A DNA stretch of 7,041 nt from Thermoflexales bacterium. Its GTDB lineage: Bacteria > Chloroflexota > Anaerolineae > Fen-1058. Numbering within the stretch: position 1 is the first letter of the stretch; each line of letters starts with the position of its first letter. The stretch covers positions 1 through 7,041 of the forward strand of contig JAUQXD010000332.1 of the NCBI GenBank assembly GCA_030834835.1, written 5' to 3'. The notes beneath the pieces were generated by a model. The model was not told where the DNA came from. It did not search any database and worked only from the letters and a program-made list of their open reading frames with translations. A program made the translations under genes and the position numbers. Positions 6,065-7,041 of this stretch are shown here, piece after piece.

Positions 6065-6578
6065 TTACGGCACCGTGATCGACACCGCCGCCGTCCACGC
6101 CGAGTAATTCGCCGGCGCCGCATTATTCTTAATTGCCCGCACCCGATATGCTTACGTGTTGCCCGCAGCGACCGTGCCGGCAGCGATATTGGTCAACCTG
6201 ATGTCCGACCTTGCCGCCCGTGTGCCAATCAGCGTAAACGCCCCGCCATTGTCCGACCGTTCCACCTCGAAACCCGCCTCATTCGTTCCCGGAACGTACC
6301 ATTCAACAATCACGTTCGGACTCGACCCTATAGCCGTCAAGTCGAATGGCTTCGCCGGCTTCGTGCCGCTCGTTGCCATGACAGATCGGGGGCCCGATTC
6401 AACCGACCCGCTGGCGTGCCGACTCACGATCTTGTACACATCGAACCGCGCTGGCAGCAGCGCCGCCGCGTCCAACTTATATCCCCGCCGCGTCGATCGC
6501 CGCCGTGCGTTTCACGCCCATCAGCGCGTTCGTCTCGCGCAACGCATCGGCGCTACTGTTTGACTCGGGAGCCTGCGA
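6065..6578 (-). pseudogene. Remnant of a fibronectin type III domain protein (C-terminal part)
   Basis: Read on the minus strand, this encodes a recognisable fibronectin type III domain. It begins PAKPFDLTAIGSSPNVIVEW and continues through GFEVERSDNGGAFTLIG and then AYRVRAIKNN, ending AWTAAVSITVP at a natural TAA (6065-6067). Two lesions break it. A TAA at 6152-6154 interrupts GNT-[stop]-AYRVRA exactly where these domains usually have Tyr, so TAC/TAT to TAA is likely. An extra base near 6479 shifts the frame between ...AAIDAAGI and KLDAAALLP. Upstream the frame continues as SSADALRETNALMGVKRT. The N-terminus is missing or unrecognisable, so the left boundary of the original gene is unknown. 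Such domains occur in secreted or surface proteins. No intact start codon with a ribosome binding site is visible. Confidence 0.8.
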
Positions 6579-6838
6579 TAGTGAGGGTCGTTGTTTATTA
6601 CTATACGCCCGAAGATTTTGGCTTATGGTGGCTGGCATCAATCAAGAAATGACCCTGCATTGAACCCCTTAGCTCAGGTGTTTTCGGCACGAAATACAGG
6701 CCATATGGTCCTGCCATCCGCCGCCCAAAACTGTAACAGAATTGTCATGGCACGCCGCAAAATTCGTGATACAGTATCTCCCAAGACGACCAGCGGTTCA
6801 GCCGTTGGTGTATGACGAGATAGTTTAGCCAAAGACGA
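6579..6838. other. Intergenic stretch with no recognisable feature
   Basis: I see no gene with a credible start, ribosome binding site or protein motif on either strand, no tRNA and no clear repeat. A TTGTCA at 6742-6747 resembles a -35 box, but no good -10 lies at the right distance; GATACA and TACAGT near 6769-6775 are too far away. The promoter for the downstream leader probably lies here. Confidence 0.5.
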
Positions 6839-6883
6839 CAGGTACGACGACGCTAGTCCACCCGGCTAGACCATAAGACGTTT

Positions 6884-6904
6884 CGCTGCGGACAACCGGC
6901 AGCG
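6884..6904 (+). promoter_or_regulatory. Alternative (possible antiterminator) hairpin
   Basis: CGCTGCGG (6884-6891) can pair with CCGGCAGCG (6896-6904) around ACAA. The right arm is the same segment that forms the left base of the terminator hairpin at 6897-6946, so the two structures exclude each other. That is the layout of an attenuator or riboswitch expression platform. No ligand-binding RNA class was recognised upstream. Confidence 0.4.
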
Positions 6905-6955
6905 ATTGGACACTGTGCAATCACGGCAGTGGACCAGTCGCTGCCGTTTTTGTTT
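6897..6955 (+). terminator. Rho-independent terminator in the leader of the next gene
   Basis: CGGCAGCGATTGG-ACACTG (6897-6915) pairs with CAGTGGACCAGTCGCTGCCG (6927-6946) with one mismatch and one bulge. An 11-nt loop separates the arms, and TTTTTGTTT follows directly (6947-6955). The T run ends 42 nt before ATG 6998, close enough to be a regulated leader terminator rather than the end of an upstream gene; no + strand gene lies just before it. Confidence 0.8.
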
Positions 6956-6997
6956 CCGGTCGCTGCTCACTCGTTACGGTCTGGACAAGGAGGTTTG

Positions 6998-7041
6998 ATG
7001 ACCATCACCCGTCGCCGCCGCCCGCTCACGCTGGCCCTGCT
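6998..7041 (+). CDS. Start of a probable secreted or membrane protein (partial, cut by the window)
   Basis: ATG 6998 is preceded by AAGGAGG (6987-6993), a near-perfect ribosome binding site at 4 nt spacing. The first 14 codons read MTITRRRRPLTLAL, a cluster of four arginines followed by the beginning of a hydrophobic run, which is the n-region and h-region start of a signal peptide or signal anchor. Nothing more can be said about its function. The leader terminator upstream suggests its expression is controlled by attenuation. Confidence 0.7.
   Translation, partial: MTITRRRRPLTLAL

Noticed and set aside
6156..6563. A 135-codon open frame on the + strand
   Set aside because: It is antisense to the fibronectin type III remnant, whose minus-strand translation gives a real domain. 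The + frame lacks a ribosome binding site and any recognisable motif.
6416..6815. Two overlapping + strand open frames of 74-78 codons
   Set aside because: They have no ribosome binding sites and no protein-like motifs, overlap each other in different frames, and partly run opposite the pseudogene.
6825..6890. Possible cyclic-di-GMP (GEMM-I) riboswitch upstream of the secreted-protein start
   Set aside because: A short stretch (GACGC...CCACCCGG) is faintly reminiscent, but the conserved GCAAAGCC segment and the GNRA-capped P2 stem are not visible.
1..7041. CRISPR arrays, tRNA, rRNA or an integron integrase gene
   Set aside because: No regularly spaced short repeats, cloverleaf-forming segment, rRNA-like stretch or tyrosine recombinase motif was found on either strand.

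Overview
The window comes from an unidentified bacterium. It looks like the distal part of an integron-type gene-cassette array (positions 1 to about 5968), followed by ordinary, visibly more GC-rich chromosome (about 5969-7041). Six intact or nearly intact reading frames (one cut by the left edge) all lie on the + strand. Each one or two are followed by a short structured site of roughly 60-110 bp whose ends resemble the R'' (RYYYAAC) and R' (GTTRRRY) boxes of attC sites. The best site (4133-4238) has the full attC architecture: R boxes, L boxes, unequal spacers and an extrahelical base. No integron integrase gene is visible, so this is either the far end of a chromosomal integron or a cluster of attC sites lacking an integrase. 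The phylum cannot be fixed from sequence. The dispersed CCCTCTCCC/GGGAGAGGG hairpins and the fibronectin type III remnant would fit Chloroflexota or a similar environmental lineage, but this is a weak inference.

Cassette region, left to right: (1) a C-terminal CHAT-domain caspase-like protease behind a long uncharacterised N-terminal region (left edge to 1687); (2) a two-transmembrane protein with a PD-(D/E)XK-like nuclease domain (1848-2735); (3) a Shedu/SduA-type DUF4263 nuclease (2900-4108); (4) a cassette with two genes, a dual-specificity/tyrosine phosphatase (4271-4780) and an unknown small protein (4807-5265); (5) an unknown 141-residue protein with a very strong ribosome binding site (5472-5897). 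CHAT proteases and Shedu are families with known roles in bacterial defence, and the membrane-anchored nuclease fits the same theme. The array therefore reads as a small store of anti-phage genes carried as mobile cassettes.

The sites between the cassettes are of different kinds. The sites after genes 1 and 2 share a nearly identical GC-rich hairpin nested between attC-like R boxes. The sites after genes 3 and 5 are related to each other over 61 nt of their right halves (8 differences), but the later one has lost its left arm. The site after gene 6 is a short, imperfect attC candidate.

The right flank holds a third copy of the dispersed hairpin repeat, a minus-strand fibronectin type III pseudogene broken by one frameshift and one nonsense codon (6065-6578), and about 260 bases with nothing recognisable. 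It ends with a leader region containing two competing hairpins, the second a Rho-independent terminator, just upstream of the first 14 codons of a gene that starts like a secreted protein (6998 onward).
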